A DNA stretch of 16,243 nucleotides from JAAZNO01 sp012798275 (GTDB lineage Bacteria; Chloroflexota; Anaerolineae; B4-G1; SLSP01). Within the stretch, counting starts at the first letter, position 1. Every line of letters begins with the position of its first letter. The DNA lies in assembly GCA_035347995.1 (NCBI GenBank), contig DAOPQD010000070.1, positions 1 to 16,243 on the forward strand. Reading direction: 5' to 3'. Both the position numbers and the translations under genes were made by a program. Below are positions 1-5,809 of the stretch, piece by piece. The notes under the pieces were generated by a model. It made no database searches and was not told the DNA's origin. It worked only from the letters and a program-made list of their open reading frames with translations.

Positions 1-21
1 TTTTTCAAGGTACAAAAAGTG

Positions 22-138
22 TCAACCAATTTCAGCCCCTAATTGAACCATCCCTAGAAATTCATAGAAATCTACCAGTTCCTGCCGTGCCTGGCGGGGC
101 AAGACCGATAAATCTAGCGTAGTATCCGCAACCTTCAT
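22..138 (-). CDS. Truncated antitoxin-like small protein (DUF2281/VapB-like N-terminus)
   Basis: This 38-codon minus-strand ORF starts at ATG 138 and is preceded by a strong GGAGGTG ribosome-binding site (142-148). The peptide contains LPRQARQELVDFYEFL. That resembles the N-terminal 'LPEEAxxELLDFxEFL' helix of DUF2281 and VapB-type antitoxins, which are usually about 65-80 residues and act as DNA-binding partners of a toxin. After that helix the sequence changes character (GMVQLGAEIG) and stops at TGA 22-24, so it looks truncated or frameshifted and is probably a relic or very short derivative. No toxin gene is visible, though only 21 bases remain before the window edge. A consensus-like promoter (222-250) points at it. 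The homology is recalled from a short motif and is not certain. Confidence 0.45.
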   Translation of the reverse strand: MKVADTTLDLSVLPRQARQELVDFYEFLGMVQLGAEIG

Positions 139-200
139 CTTCACCTCCCGTGGCTATGCTGGCTCGCCCGCTTGCTTTTTTATCAGCAGGGTACGTTTCT

Positions 201-229
201 TTGTCAAGATCGCATAGCCATAGTATACA
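201..229 (+). promoter_or_regulatory. Sigma70-type promoter, plus strand
   Basis: TTGTCA (201-206) and TATACA (224-229) are separated by exactly 17 bases, giving a predicted start near 236. The -10 hexamer overlaps the opposite-strand -10 hexamer inside the octamer AGTATACA, so the two promoters face each other across a shared melting site. No gene with a ribosome-binding site follows closely. The product could be a small RNA or a long leader for the gene at 583. Confidence 0.55.
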
Positions 230-250
230 ACAAAACGGAGCTGCTTTCAA
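222..250 (-). promoter_or_regulatory. Sigma70-type promoter, minus strand
   Basis: On the minus strand, TTGAAA (245-250) and TATACT (222-227) are separated by 17 bases. This fits a housekeeping sigma factor promoter, with a start near 215 and a leader of about 75 bases ahead of the small ORF at 138. Its -10 box overlaps that of the plus-strand promoter at 201-229. Confidence 0.6.
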
Positions 251-421
251 TGTGCGCGGGGAGCGTGCGTTGCGCACGTCCGCGCGGTTTACAGGTTTAC
301 TGTCCTGGCGTCAAAAGAGGGATGCCAGGCCGTTCAACAGCTGGTAAGGACGGCAGAGCGCGCCATTCCGCTCTCTCACGTTCAGTTCCAGATCACACCG
401 GCCTGAATGGCGGTACTTTTT
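236..421 (+). ncRNA. Candidate structured small RNA (speculative)
   Basis: The 139-582 stretch has no convincing ORF. Downstream of the plus promoter at 201-229 there are three possible hairpins. The first is CGTGCG-TTG-CGCACG (264-278). The second is a 9-bp stem CCTGGCGTC/GATGCCAGG with an 8-base loop (304-329, one G-T pair). The third is a bulged GC-rich stem (398-413) followed within a few bases by a T run (417-421), as in a weak intrinsic terminator. Together they outline a transcript of about 185 bases that ends before the next promoter at 451. No known RNA family is recognised. The alternative is an untranslated leader that reads through to 583. Confidence 0.25.
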
Positions 422-450
422 AGCTCGTTCAAAAGCGAGGCCGGTTCGCG

Positions 451-478
451 TTGTCAAAACTCCAATATGGAGTATACA
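451..478 (+). promoter_or_regulatory. Sigma70-type promoter of the RQC-minor gene
   Basis: TTGTCA (451-456) and TATACA (473-478) with a 16-base spacer predict a start near 485 and a leader of about 98 bases before ATG 583. Both hexamers, and the AGTATACA octamer, are identical to those of the promoter at 201-229, but no matching minus-strand -35 is present here. Confidence 0.55.
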
Positions 479-582
479 GATACGTGCTCTGTCCCAGGCA
501 GCCAGGCGGGTCAGGCATCGAATTTTGCTGTTGGGAATTTCGGGTTATGGCGCCTGGCCTTTAGTGAAAGGAGACCTTTGCC

Positions 583-1191
583 ATGTCTCGCCGCCAACGC
601 CCCCGCATCCCCGTGACCCTGGTCCTGCCGGCTGAACCGCCGACGCGGGACGAGATTGACGCCATTCTCATGGCGACCGATGCCGTCGTTAGAGGGGCCG
701 GCCGCTCCGGGGTGACGCTCATCCTCAAGGGATCGCGCAGTCGGAAGGTGCTGGCGCAGGAATGGGATAAGTTGCCGGATTATGGCCGGCTTCAGCATCT
801 CACCACCGATGAGATCGCCCGCAAGGTGGATTGGTGCCTCCATCACGATTGGCTCCGCATCGAATACAACCACGAGGTCCCGCTGCTGGTGCATTCACCC
901 CAGGGCTGGGAGCGGGTGAAGGCGCTGTGGGTCGCGCGGGTGTTGGACTGGTTTGCGGAATGGGCCGCCGCCGGACAGCCGGAGAGCGTCTGGCCGTCGC
1001 TGGAACCTATCCACCGCGAGATCAAATTCCGCGTGCTGGAGACGATCGCCCAGGAACAGCGTGGGGAGCTTGCCCCGGTGCTGCGCGCATGGTTCCCGCA
1101 CGAGGTCCGCGCTGTGCGGGAGGCCCTCAACCGGACGTTGCAGGCGTTGGGGCAGTCGGGATTGCCGCATCCCAGACGGAGCCAGGTCTGA
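583..1191 (+). CDS. RQC-minor-1-like DNA-binding protein
   Basis: The 202-residue soluble protein starts at ATG 583, behind AAAGGAG (568-574). Residues ~35-115 match the RQC winged-helix domain found at the C-terminus of RecQ helicases, here without any helicase domain. Landmarks are the N-terminal IPVTLVLP strand, GRSGVTLILKGSRSRKVL, a YG pair, LTTDEIARKVDWCL, and the closing LRIEYN...PLLVHSPQGWE. This order is that of the RQC-minor-1 family annotated in Firmicutes and other bacteria, as recalled. The remaining ~85 residues are helical and rich in Trp, Arg and Leu (WFAEWAAAG, LRAWFPHEVRAVREAL), as in the family's C-terminal region. It presumably binds DNA; the biological role of the family is not established. 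It is probably monocistronic, with its own promoter at 451-478 and a 227-base gap to the next gene. Confidence 0.75.
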   Translation: MSRRQRPRIPVTLVLPAEPPTRDEIDAILMATDAVVRGAGRSGVTLILKGSRSRKVLAQEWDKLPDYGRLQHLTTDEIARKVDWCLHHDWLRIEYNHEVPLLVHSPQGWERVKALWVARVLDWFAEWAAAGQPESVWPSLEPIHREIKFRVLETIAQEQRGELAPVLRAWFPHEVRAVREALNRTLQALGQSGLPHPRRSQV

Positions 1192-1278
1192 CTTCTCCGC
1201 GTGTATGATGGCGCGTTGAGCTCTGACAGGGTCGGCTTCATGATTTTCCGATCTGTGCTCTCCGGCGTAAAAGAGGCC

Positions 1279-1306
1279 CTGATAATGTCCCGTTTTGTGA
1301 TACAAT
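1279..1306 (+). promoter_or_regulatory. Possible weak promoter before the lipoprotein gene
   Basis: CTGATA (1279-1284) and TACAAT (1301-1306) with a 16-base spacer give a plausible but imperfect sigma70 site. A start near 1313 would leave a leader of about 105 bases before ATG 1419. The -35 is poor, so confidence is low. Confidence 0.3.
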
Positions 1307-1418
1307 CTACGGCAGTCACGGGGCTCTCTGTTGTGGCCGGTTTCTTGCCGGAAGGGGGACCTCGTGATGTAGCGTCATGGGACAGGGACATGATGCACAC
1401 AAATTCGAGAGGTGAACT

Positions 1419-2054
1419 ATGGGTCGTTTGACTAAATCGCTTGCAGTTTTGTCGCTGGCCGTGGTTGTCTTCATCGCGGCGTGTTCTGCGCCGGCCTCGC
1501 AGAATACCCCGACGCAACCAGCTACGGAACAAACGCTCTATGCGGATCCCTTTGCCTATTGCGCGGCGGTGGGAACTGTTGACGCTCCTGATGCGCGCTA
1601 CAACGGCCCTGAGATGCCAGATTCCGTTATTCAGGGCCTGATCCAGCAAGGGGTGATCTCAGCCGATGCGCCGGCGGAATTTCAGAAGTCCGCAGTTTGG
1701 CGGTGCATGGACGGTCAGGTGTGGGCCTGTCACTTTGGGGCCAACCTCCCCTGCCTGGAGAAGGCCGACACGTCCCAGACGCCGACCTCGGAAATGGAAA
1801 GCTTCTGTGCCACGAATCCCACCGCAGAGGGCATCCCGGCTGCGGTGACGGGACGGGCCACCGTCTACGAATGGAAATGCACTGACGGGAAGCCGGAAGT
1901 CGGCCAGCAGCTCTTCCATGTGGATGCGCAGGGGTTTCTGGGCGACTTTTGGTACGAACTGACCCCCTTAACAGGAAGCCGACGTATCTTCATCCCGGCC
2001 GGCGAGGAACCGCCCGCGGACAGTTCCCTTCACGTTTCATTCCGTCTGCACTAA
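1419..2054 (+). CDS. Cysteine-rich putative lipoprotein, function unknown
   Basis: The 211-residue protein starts at ATG 1419 after GAGAGGTG (1407-1414). The N-terminus (two basic residues, then LAVLSLAVVVF) leads to the lipobox IAAC, so Cys22 is the expected lipidated residue and the mature protein should be anchored on the outer face of the cytoplasmic membrane. A Ser/Thr/Pro/Gln-rich linker follows. The body has six further cysteines (in FAYC, WRC, WAC, LPC, FCA and WKC contexts), which could form three disulfides. The segment TGRATVYEWKCTDGKPEVG, followed by an aromatic FWYEL, looks like the conserved core of an unnamed exported family. The last ~28 residues look less conserved and may be an extension. 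It sits alone between the RQC gene and the small membrane protein, and no operon partner is evident. Confidence 0.7.
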   Translation: MGRLTKSLAVLSLAVVVFIAACSAPASQNTPTQPATEQTLYADPFAYCAAVGTVDAPDARYNGPEMPDSVIQGLIQQGVISADAPAEFQKSAVWRCMDGQVWACHFGANLPCLEKADTSQTPTSEMESFCATNPTAEGIPAAVTGRATVYEWKCTDGKPEVGQQLFHVDAQGFLGDFWYELTPLTGSRRIFIPAGEEPPADSSLHVSFRLH

Positions 2055-2072
2055 CTTTCGCTTGAAGGGAAT

Positions 2073-2118
2073 GTGAGTCATGAGTAGAGACGGCTACGGC
2101 TTTCTTCTCACGGCTCAC
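2073..2118. repeat. Imperfect inverted repeat after the lipoprotein gene
   Basis: GTGAGTCATGAGTAGA (2073-2088) and TCTTCTCACGGCTCAC (2103-2118) are complementary at 13 of 16 positions, around a 14-base loop. It lies 18 bases after the lipoprotein stop. It could act as a transcription end or processing hairpin, but no T run follows. A related TGAGTAGAG string recurs near 7094, which suggests a dispersed element. Confidence 0.35.
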
Positions 2119-2142
2119 TGATCTCTATTGCTGGAGAAAATC

Positions 2143-2496
2143 ATGCCCCGAATCCTCAAACTTTTGCTGCTCACATTGGCTGCCGCGTGCGCCATTGGTG
2201 CGATCGTCGCTGGCATCGGCTGGCTTGCGCAGTGGCAATCCGCCACCCAGTTTAGCAACGGATTTTTCTTCGCGGGTAGCGCCGTGATCGTGCTGGGTGT
2301 TCTGAGCGTCATGGGGGGCTACAAGATGCGCGCTGACTTCGGCGTCCTCTACAGCCAATCGGCGGGCGACATGAATGCCCTCAAACGCAGTCAACGGCGG
2401 ATTGCCGATACGCTGCAGGCATATTCCGCGTCCGTGCTGCTGTTTCTTGTCGGCGCCATCCTCATCGGATTTGCCATCCTGATCCCGAATCTCTAA
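2143..2496 (+). CDS. Small integral membrane protein (weak DUF3899 resemblance)
   Basis: ATG 2143 is chosen because a CTGGAG ribosome-binding site lies 8 bases upstream. An in-frame TTG at 2128 would place that site inside the gene. The product has 117 residues and three hydrophobic segments: ~4-30 (ILKLLLLTLAAACAIGAIV), ~41-63 (FSNGFFFAGSAVIVLGVLSV) and ~95-116 (ASVLLFLVGAILIGFAILI). A polar loop with NALKRSQRRIADTL sits between the last two. The FSNxFFFxGxxxxxxGxxSxxGG pattern recalls DUF3899-type membrane proteins, but this is a weak recollection. It directly precedes the promoter of the decayed ATPase operon and may be unrelated to it. Function unknown. Confidence 0.65.
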   Translation: MPRILKLLLLTLAAACAIGAIVAGIGWLAQWQSATQFSNGFFFAGSAVIVLGVLSVMGGYKMRADFGVLYSQSAGDMNALKRSQRRIADTLQAYSASVLLFLVGAILIGFAILIPNL

Positions 2497-2516
2497 GGCC
2501 CCCGGTGTAGAATGTG

Positions 2517-2544
2517 TTGACTTCTTCACGCTCGCGGGTATAAT
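2517..2544 (+). promoter_or_regulatory. Sigma70-type promoter of the decayed V/A-ATPase locus
   Basis: TTGACT (2517-2522) and TATAAT (2539-2544) are separated by 16 bases, five and six matches to consensus. The start would be near 2551. It reads into the ATPase gene remnants, so a promoter appears to have outlived its operon. Between 2551 and 2651 there is an open stretch (EEEIINYTLTEHAQITPDEI) that I cannot assign to any subunit. Confidence 0.7.
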
Positions 2545-2651
2545 TTTTCGCACCGCCGGGTTGTGCCACTGCAGCCTGTATGATCACCTTTCAGAAGAAG
2601 AGATCATCAACTACACATTGACCGAGCACGCGCAGATTACGCCGGACGAAA

Positions 2652-2726
2652 TTCGCGCTGTCGCCAGAAGCGACGACCTTGGCCATTTACGGCCTCATCA
2701 TCGCCTTTATGATCCTCAACCGCTAG
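2652..2726 (+). pseudogene. V/A-type ATPase c/K subunit, C-terminal remnant
   Basis: In one frame the translation is SPEATTLAIYGLIIAFMILN followed by Arg and TAG (2724-2726). This is the last transmembrane helix of a V/A-type ATPase proteolipid (c or K) subunit. It includes the Pro-Glu pair, with the glutamate that would carry the proton or sodium ion, and the AIYGLIIAF run typical of the family. Intact K subunits have two or four helices; everything upstream of this helix is missing, and a TGA lies 33 bases before it in the same frame (2619-2621). The stop is followed after 7 bases by the start of the F remnant, so the K-F gene boundary is preserved. It cannot make a functional rotor ring. 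Confidence 0.65.
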
Positions 2727-2733
2727 CAGCGCC

Positions 2734-3063
2734 ATGCGTTTGCAAGTCATCGGCCATCAGGATGCCGTGTGGGCTTCGCGCTCGTGGGGGTGCCGGGCTG
2801 CATTGTTCACCACGGCGGAGGAGCTTCACGCCGCGCTCGACGCGGCCCTGGCCGACGCTACGGTGGGCATCATCATGGTGACGGACGATGTGGCCGCGCT
2901 GGCCCGCGAGCTGCAAAAGACGCGACGGCGGGTGAACGCCCTGCAGCACGTGCTCATCCCCCGCTATGAGGCCGCTGTGACCTGCATCGAGGAAGCCCTG
3001 GAAGAGCGCGAGCGCTAGGAGACCTTCCGCCTCAAGCGCTTGAAGCGGCAGCAAGAACGGTAG
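2734..3063 (+). pseudogene. Chimeric remnant of V/A-type ATPase subunits F (N-terminus) and D (C-terminus)
   Basis: The reading starts at ATG 2734 with MRLQVIGHQDAV, the nucleotide-fold-like start of the central-stalk F subunit. The following conserved part (GFALVGVPGCIV) lies in the next frame (2769-2807) and the original frame resumes at TTAEEL. That pattern is two compensating small indels. After GIIMVTDDVAAL (F subunit) the sequence jumps in frame to ARELQKTRRRVNALQHVLIP and continues to LEERER. This is the C-terminal coiled coil of the central-stalk D subunit (family pattern KTxRRVNALExVxIP...REREDTFRLKRIK). A TAG at 3016-3018 interrupts it exactly where the family has Glu or Asp, and ETFRLKRLKRQQER follows up to a second TAG (3061-3063). 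The A and B catalytic subunits and most of F and D are gone. An 94-residue ORF (2734-3018) remains open but is unlikely to be functional. Confidence 0.7.
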
Positions 3064-3156
3064 AGGCTGAAGAAAGCCCTGGGATTCCCCATTCGCCGAC
3101 CACGGCCAGGCCTTCCACCATCCATCCCACGGATTGCCCCGCCCATGTCCCAAACC

Positions 3157-3175
3157 CGGCCGGGTAAACCGGCCG
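3157..3175 (-). terminator. Possible terminator of the two-component operon
   Basis: CGGCCGG (3157-3163) and CCGGCCG (3169-3175) form a perfect 7-bp GC stem around a 5-base loop, 17 bases beyond the response-regulator stop. On the minus strand the stem is followed by GGTTTGGG, so the U tract is short and termination may be partial. The ATPase remnant ends on the opposite strand about 90 bases away. Confidence 0.4.
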
Positions 3176-3192
3176 AGCGCTGAGAGCTGCCA

Positions 3193-3843
3193 TTAATCGT
3201 CGGCGACCAGACCATGCTGCAGGGCTAACAGGGCCGCCTGGGTGCGGTCGGTGACGTTGAGTTTGGTCAGGATCGAGCTCACGTAGTTGCGGACCGTCCC
3301 CTCGGACAGATACAGGCGCGCGGCAATGTCCGCATTGGTCAGGCCGCGAGCCAGCAGCTTCAAAACATCCATCTCGCGCGCACTCAAGTCGGCGCTGATT
3401 TCGGCTGCGGGACGGGACCCGGTCTGGCTGATGTGCGCAAATAACTTGCCCGCGACGTCCGAATCAACGACCGTTTTTCCGGCGGCGGTGTCCTGGATGG
3501 CGGTGATCATTTCAGCCCGGGGCGTGTCTTTTAGCAGGTAGCCTGACGCGCCGGCCCGGATGGCATCGAAGACCCATTCATCGGCGTCGTAGGTGGTCAG
3601 TACCAGCACCCGAATTTCGGGCCAGCGTTCGTGGATCGCGCGGGTCGCCTGAATCCCATTCATGAGCGGCATTTTCAGGTCCATCAACACGACATCAGGC
3701 CGCAGCGTCTCCACCACTTCCAGCGCCTGAGCGCCGTTGTAAGCTTCTCCCACGATCCGAATGTCGGGGACGTGACTGAGAATTCCCCGCAAGCCCTCAC
3801 ACACCACAAATTGATCGTCAACGATGACTACCCGGATGGTCAT
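3193..3843 (-). CDS. NarL/FixJ-family response regulator
   Basis: This 216-residue cytoplasmic transcription regulator has an N-terminal receiver domain (residues ~3-120). It carries the acidic pair Asp9-Asp10, the phospho-acceptor Asp55 in VVLMDLKMP, the switch Thr83 (VLVLTTYD) and Lys105 (GYLLKD). A linker of ~25 residues leads to a LuxR-type helix-turn-helix (~148-212: LSAREMDVLKLLARGLTNAD, then LSEGTVRNYVSSILTKL). All catalytic receiver residues are present and the length is standard. It is the second gene of an operon with the kinase at 3840-5081; its ATG overlaps the kinase stop by 4 bases, so the two are translationally coupled. It is likely phosphorylated by that kinase. The palindromes at 5102-5148 are candidate binding sites, which would imply autoregulation and possibly control of the divergent gene at 5260. 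Confidence 0.92.
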   Translation of the reverse strand: MTIRVVIVDDQFVVCEGLRGILSHVPDIRIVGEAYNGAQALEVVETLRPDVVLMDLKMPLMNGIQATRAIHERWPEIRVLVLTTYDADEWVFDAIRAGASGYLLKDTPRAEMITAIQDTAAGKTVVDSDVAGKLFAHISQTGSRPAAEISADLSAREMDVLKLLARGLTNADIAARLYLSEGTVRNYVSSILTKLNVTDRTQAALLALQHGLVADD

Positions 3844-5081
3844 GCGTCACCTCGGAATTTCACAAGGATATTTGTCCCACTGCCAGGCTGGCTGGTGAGG
3901 ACCAGCGTCCCGCCCAAGCCGGCCACCCGTTCCTGAATACCCCTGAGCCCAAAATGACCGGCGCGGGCCGTCGAGGGATCAAATCCGCGCCCGTTATCGC
4001 CGATGCTAAGGGTGACTGCGCCGGCTGTGTCTCTGGAGAGCCGGACTTCAATTCGAGAAGCGGAAGCATGGCGGGCAATGTTGTTGAGGGCTTCTTCGGC
4101 GATGCGAAAGATCGTCTGTTCGACCTCGGGGCTGAGCAGCAGGCTGGTGTCGAGGTCCAGCGACAGCTCGGCGCCGGTCTGTTCGGCAGTGGCTTCGGCT
4201 GCGCCTCTCAGGGCCAGCGCCAGGCCTAAATGCTCCAGGGGCGTGGCGCGCAAGGCCTGAATAGCGCGCCTGACTTCTGTCAAACCGTTCCGGGCGATGC
4301 CAGTGGATTGCTGGATCATGGTACGGGCAGTTTCTGGCTCGGTGTCCAGAAGTGTGCTGGCCCCTTCCAGTTGCACGGCCAGGGCGCTGAGGGTATGGGC
4401 TAGCGTGTCGTGCAGCTCGCGGGCCAGGCGATTCCGCTCGCGGCTGGCGGCGAGCTGTTCCATGGTACTCGCATAGCGCGCCAGTTGACGGTTGGCGTCT
4501 TGCAGGACCTGGCGTTGCTGCCGTTGACCGGCCATCAGCCGGGTCACGACGGCTCCCTCTAACAGGAAAATCGCGCTGCGCAGAAGGATCGCGCCCAGAG
4601 AGCGAAGCAGGGCGTCCTGGCCAAAGAGCAGCGCTCTGGCCACGTTAAACGAAAATTCCAGGATAGCGACGCCGGCGGTGAAGCCTACCACAGCGTCAAA
4701 ACTGTACTGCCACGCTACCAGGAATAAGGGAATAGTGAGCAGGACGGTCACTTGCCAGACGTCGGCTGCCGGCGCAGTCCCGGTCGTGCGTGCCAGCAAG
4801 GGGCGCTGCAAGCCGAGCGTCACTTCGACGATGGGCCCGAGGGTGGCCGCCGCTAGCGCGAGGGGCAGAAACCACCGGCCCAGTTTGTTGTGAAACCAGG
4901 GGATGGAAAGGTAGATGAGGAGGAGGGTCAATTCCACCAGCGAAAAGAAAGTCCCCGGTTCTACCTGCACGCGGGGGCGCACCAAGGCAACCAGAGAGGT
5001 AAGCCCTACCAGGATCAGACGAAAGGCGATGTATAGGCGAAAAACCTGTATCAGGTCTGGCTCCAGCTGTGACTTGTCCAT
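3840..5081 (-). CDS. Six-TM sensor histidine kinase, HisKA_3 (NarX/DesK-like) type
   Basis: The 413-residue membrane kinase has six hydrophobic segments (about 15-35, 45-62, 70-90, 110-127, 130-148 and 160-180) with short loops and no large extracytoplasmic domain, so it may sense the membrane itself. A coiled linker (GQRQQRQVLQDANRQLARYA) leads to the HisKA_3 dimerisation domain with the H-box RNRLARELHDTLAHTL; His224 is the expected autophosphorylation site. The HATPase_c domain carries the N-box (EEALNNIARHA), G1 (DNGRGFD) and G2 (GHFGLRGI) motifs. It precedes and overlaps the response-regulator gene. The start at ATG 5081 has no Shine-Dalgarno sequence, and the -10 box ends only 8 bases before it, which indicates a leaderless transcript. 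The signal is unknown. Confidence 0.92.
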   Translation of the reverse strand: MDKSQLEPDLIQVFRLYIAFRLILVGLTSLVALVRPRVQVEPGTFFSLVELTLLLIYLSIPWFHNKLGRWFLPLALAAATLGPIVEVTLGLQRPLLARTTGTAPAADVWQVTVLLTIPLFLVAWQYSFDAVVGFTAGVAILEFSFNVARALLFGQDALLRSLGAILLRSAIFLLEGAVVTRLMAGQRQQRQVLQDANRQLARYASTMEQLAASRERNRLARELHDTLAHTLSALAVQLEGASTLLDTEPETARTMIQQSTGIARNGLTEVRRAIQALRATPLEHLGLALALRGAAEATAEQTGAELSLDLDTSLLLSPEVEQTIFRIAEEALNNIARHASASRIEVRLSRDTAGAVTLSIGDNGRGFDPSTARAGHFGLRGIQERVAGLGGTLVLTSQPGSGTNILVKFRGDA

Positions 5082-5089
5082 GATTTTAA

Positions 5090-5098
5090 ATTATATCA
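5090..5098 (-). promoter_or_regulatory. Extended -10 promoter of the kinase-regulator operon (leaderless)
   Basis: On the minus strand TGATATAAT is a perfect extended -10 (TGnTATAAT), with 8 bases between it and ATG 5081. Transcription should therefore start at or within a few bases of the initiation codon. No -35 consensus is found; the palindrome at 5102-5115 covers that position, which would suit activator-dependent transcription. Confidence 0.6.
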
Positions 5099-5101
5099 CA
5101 C

Positions 5102-5148
5102 CACTGACGTCTGTGGCCGTGACTGCAGTCATGGGATGTCGTGATCCC
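5102..5148. promoter_or_regulatory. Cluster of palindromes between divergent genes (candidate operators)
   Basis: Three palindromic units lie in 47 bases. They are CACTGACGTCTGTG (5102-5115, one central-flank mismatch), the perfect TGACTGCAGTCA (5120-5131), and GGGAT-6-ATCCC (5133-5148). GTCAT-like half-sites recur in and just after the cluster. It sits where the kinase promoter's -35 should be and about 110 bases before the start of the divergent gene at 5260. A site for the linked NarL-type regulator is the simplest reading. Confidence 0.45.
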
Positions 5149-5259
5149 GGTCATCTCAATCTGTGACCCGGCGCACTACCGCCATGGCCCGTTTTCTCTT
5201 AGACTATCAGCATACGGAAAGACTGATCCGTGCCTGTTATCTAAATTAAGGAGGAAGAC

Positions 5260-5796
5260 ATGAAAGGGAAAGAGTTGATATCTAGAAAGTGGCAAGGGAT
5301 TGTGGCTGCGGTTCTCGCTCTGGTGCTGCTGGTGAGTTCCAGTTTGCCGGTAAAGGCGGCGGCGACGGCTGAATTCGGAACGCCGGCCCGAGCCATGCCG
5401 GACGGGGAAAGGTGGGAGCCGTTGTATGACCGCCTGATGCTCGCGGCTGATAATCAGGGCAACCGCATCGAATATGCGCAGGCGATTGTTGAAGACGCCG
5501 GGGAATGGATCACCCACTTGAAAGAGGGGGGGCAGGACGCGAGCGCCCTGGAGGAAGCGCTGGCCACGTTCCGCGGCCAGATTGCCAGCGCCGAAGAGAC
5601 CCATGGCCGCGCGGTAGAGGTGTTGAGTGCTCATGCCGGGTTTGACGAGGCTGGCCATGTCATCGCTACAGCCGAGGCACGCCGAACCATCCTCAAGGCC
5701 GCCAGCGATTTGCGTCAGACCCATCTGGTCCTTACCCAGGCCACTCTTGACTTTCGCCTTGCCCTCCGCACCTGGCGCCAGGCGCACAAGAGTTAG
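5260..5796 (+). CDS. Exported helical protein, function unknown
   Basis: The 178-residue protein begins at ATG 5260 after a very strong TAAGGAGG (5247-5254). The N-terminus (KGKELISRKWQ, then VAAVLALVLLVSSS) is a signal peptide, with likely cleavage near VKA-AA at residues 32-36, so it should be secreted or surface-associated. The mature part is predicted to be almost all helix, with heptad-like Ala/Leu spacing (ALEEALATFRGQIASAEETH). The block VLSAHAGFDEAGHV, followed by a second helical hairpin ending LRTWRQAH, is a pattern I have seen in unnamed proteins of Chloroflexota and neighbouring phyla. In overall style it resembles small periplasmic stress adaptors such as Spy/CpxP, but no LTxxQ motif is present, so that comparison is only structural. 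It is divergent from the two-component operon and cotranscribed with the lipoprotein at 5810. Confidence 0.7.
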   Translation: MKGKELISRKWQGIVAAVLALVLLVSSSLPVKAAATAEFGTPARAMPDGERWEPLYDRLMLAADNQGNRIEYAQAIVEDAGEWITHLKEGGQDASALEEALATFRGQIASAEETHGRAVEVLSAHAGFDEAGHVIATAEARRTILKAASDLRQTHLVLTQATLDFRLALRTWRQAHKS

Positions 5797-5809
5797 GAGG
5801 CCACTCGCC

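Noticed and set aside
843..1649. 268-codon minus-strand ORF spanning the RQC gene and the start of the lipoprotein gene
   Set aside because: Crosses two genes with good starts and motifs on the other strand; its composition (Arg/Ser-rich) has no family resemblance.
2561..2671. Open stretch containing EEEIINYTLTEHAQITPDEI as a separate small gene
   Set aside because: It begins at TTG without a ribosome-binding site and matches no ATPase subunit or other family I know; described under the promoter instead.
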